DNA of 8,327 nucleotides from CAZNFR01 sp964572225 (GTDB lineage: Bacteria > Bacteroidota > Bacteroidia > Bacteroidales > GCA-2748055), in contig CAZNFR010000117.1 of assembly GCA_964572225.1 (NCBI GenBank), forward strand, positions 1-8,327, read 5' to 3'. The notes below the pieces were generated by a model. That model ran no database searches. It saw only the letters and a program-made list of their open reading frames with translations, and was not told the origin of the DNA. Positions 7,008 through 8,327 of the stretch are shown piece by piece. The number at the start of each line of letters is the position of its first letter. Within the stretch, counting starts at the first letter, position 1. A program made the position numbers and the translations under genes.

Positions 7008-8327
7008 TGAGGTATTCCGAAGCCATAGAATTTCTTTTTAGCAGTCTGCCCATGTACCAGCGCATTGGGGCTGCAGCATACAAAAATGACCTGATTACCA
7101 CTGAGGAGCTTGACAGGCGGCACGGTCACCCTCATCGGGATTTCAGGACCATACACATTGCCGGGACCAACGGTAAGGGTTCTGTTTCCCATATGATTGC
7201 TGCCGTCCTTCAGCAGGCAGGATTTAAAACCGGACTCTATACTTCGCCCCACCTGCTGGATTTCAGGGAAAGGATTAAAGTTAACGGGATGATGATCCCT
7301 GAAGAGGAGGTGCTGGAATATGTTGAGGTAAACAAGGGCCTCTTTGCTGAACTAAAACCTTCCTTTTTTGAAATGACAGTCGATCTGGCTTTTCTGTATT
7401 TCCGGAAAACAAAGGTAGATATTGCGGTTATTGAGACAGGAATGGGAGGTCGTCTGGATTCCACAAATATCATCACTCCGGAGGTTTCGGTCATAACCAA
7501 TATCGGGCTTGACCATACCCGTTTTCTGGGGGAAACCCACAGGGAGATTGCACAGGAAAAGGCAGGTATCATAAAGAAAAAGGTGCCGGTGGTGATTGGA
7601 GAGACCCGGGAAGACACGGCGGAAGTATTCAAAAGAGTTGCACATAGCCTGGAGGCTCCCATCTGTTTTGCCGACCAGGAACTTGAGGTTTACCTCACGA
7701 GCATGGATGCCAACAGAAACGTTCATTTCAAAATCCGGGAAAAGAAAAAAGAAAAGGAATGGTATTTAAGAACTCACCTGAAAGGCAAATACCAGGAAAA
7801 GAACATCTTAACTGCCCTAAAATCCATTGAAATCCTGGGCGGGCGATTGCAAACCAATCTGTTCCCGCATTTGGAAGCCGGACTTTTAAGGCTGGAGGAG
7901 CTAACCGGTTTTGCCGGTCGCTGGCAGGAAATCGGCTGGAATCCTCTGGTTATTTGTGATACAGCACACAACGCAGAAGGGTTGCAGGAAGTAGTGAATC
8001 AAATCCATAACACCCCTTACAAAAAGCTGCATATGATTCTGGGTATGGTAAACGACAAAAATATCAACAAGATGTTAAGTCTGTTGCCACCTGAAGCACG
8101 TTATTATTTCACCAAGGCAGACATACCCCGGGCTATGGATGAAAAACTACTGAAAGAGATCGCCGGGGAACTGGGGTTTTCCGGGGAATCCTACCCTACT
8201 CCTGTTGTGGCCCTCGAAAAGGCCCTGGAGTTAGCCGACCCCAGAGACCTGATTTTCATCGGAGGAAGCACCTTCGTTGTCAGCGAAGTATTAAGAAAGG
8301 TTGAGAAGTTTAGGAGTTTAGGAGTTT
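7007..8327 (+). CDS. folC: Bifunctional dihydrofolate/folylpolyglutamate synthase, 3' end at window edge
   Basis: I translated 440 codons from the ATG at 7007 with no in-frame stop before the window ends. The Mur-ligase-fold ATPase domain shows the P-loop HIAGTNGKGSVS (50-61), TSPHL (79-83), ETGMGGRLDSTN (143-154), TNIGLDHT (164-171) and EKAGIIK (184-190, likely carrying the family's modified lysine). The C-terminal domain shows GRWQ (304-307), DTAHN (318-322) and the terminal IFIGGSTFVVSEVL (416-429). FolC ligates glutamate to dihydropteroate and adds glutamates to folates, retaining them in the cytosol. The conserved end of the family has been passed, so only the stop is missing. The last codons lie in an 8-base tandem repeat; if the repeat continues, the next codon is TAG and the protein has 440 residues. 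It is coupled to the nitroreductase gene. Confidence 0.96.
   Translation, partial: MRYSEAIEFLFSSLPMYQRIGAAAYKNDLITTEELDRRHGHPHRDFRTIHIAGTNGKGSVSHMIAAVLQQAGFKTGLYTSPHLLDFRERIKVNGMMIPEEEVLEYVEVNKGLFAELKPSFFEMTVDLAFLYFRKTKVDIAVIETGMGGRLDSTNIITPEVSVITNIGLDHTRFLGETHREIAQEKAGIIKKKVPVVIGETREDTAEVFKRVAHSLEAPICFADQELEVYLTSMDANRNVHFKIREKKKEKEWYLRTHLKGKYQEKNILTALKSIEILGGRLQTNLFPHLEAGLLRLEELTGFAGRWQEIGWNPLVICDTAHNAEGLQEVVNQIHNTPYKKLHMILGMVNDKNINKMLSLLPPEARYYFTKADIPRAMDEKLLKEIAGELGFSGESYPTPVVALEKALELADPRDLIFIGGSTFVVSEVLRKVEKFRSLGV
8307..8327. repeat. 8-base tandem repeat (AGTTTAGG) at the folC 3' end
   Basis: Two full copies of AGTTTAGG (8307-8314, 8315-8322) and five bases of a third reach the window edge, so the true copy number is unknown. 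The repeat overlaps the last codons of folC. Because the unit is 8 bases long and contains TAG, successive copies move TAG through all three reading frames, and three copies stop translation in every frame. The unit resembles short intergenic tandem repeats; whether it is common in this genome cannot be seen here. Confidence 0.75.

Noticed and set aside
1..8327. Search for mobile elements, CRISPR, tRNA/rRNA, toxin-antitoxin or defence genes
   Set aside because: No transposase, integrase, spaced direct repeats or RNA gene sequence was recognised; all genes belong to common core families.

Overview
The window reads as ordinary chromosomal DNA from a member of the Bacteroidota, probably Bacteroidales/Marinilabiliales-like. 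This rests on the protein families present (SixA-type phosphatase beside PPK1, PIN-PhoH fusion, Bacteroidota-like FolC and LpxL/HtrB-type acyltransferase), on mostly absent Shine-Dalgarno sequences, and on a few TAnnTTTG-type -7 boxes. No tRNA, rRNA, CRISPR array, insertion sequence or phage gene was seen. Coding density is very high and no gene-free stretch exceeds 300 bases.

Layout. Positions 1-4876 are a tightly packed leftward (minus-strand) gene string, in transcription order: sixA-like phosphohistidine phosphatase (4876-4385), ppk1 polyphosphate kinase (4363-2303), an inositol-monophosphatase/SuhB-family phosphatase (2272-1478), an LpxL/HtrB-type acyltransferase (1481-543) and a family 2 glycosyltransferase (550 to beyond position 1). 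The last three overlap by 4 and 8 bases, so their translation is probably coupled. Upstream, also leftward, is a separate unit: a PIN-domain/PhoH ATPase (6368-5040), closed by a clear intrinsic terminator (5002-4963) that insulates it from sixA. A 114-base divergent intergenic region (6369-6482) separates phoH from a rightward pair: an FMN nitroreductase-family gene (6483-7007) and folC (7007 to the window end), joined by a TGATG stop/start overlap.

Functionally the leftward string combines phosphate chemistry (histidine-phosphate phosphatase, polyphosphate synthesis, sugar/inositol phosphatase) with envelope glycolipid assembly (acyltransferase, glycosyltransferase). PhoH is likely an RNA-processing enzyme. 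The rightward pair joins a flavin reductase-like enzyme to folate polyglutamylation.

I did not find a convincing novel system. The points most worth a second look are the pairing of a phosphohistidine phosphatase with a kinase that works through phosphohistidine, a possible leaderless ppk1 transcript, and an 8-base tandem repeat at the very end of folC that may contain its stop codon.
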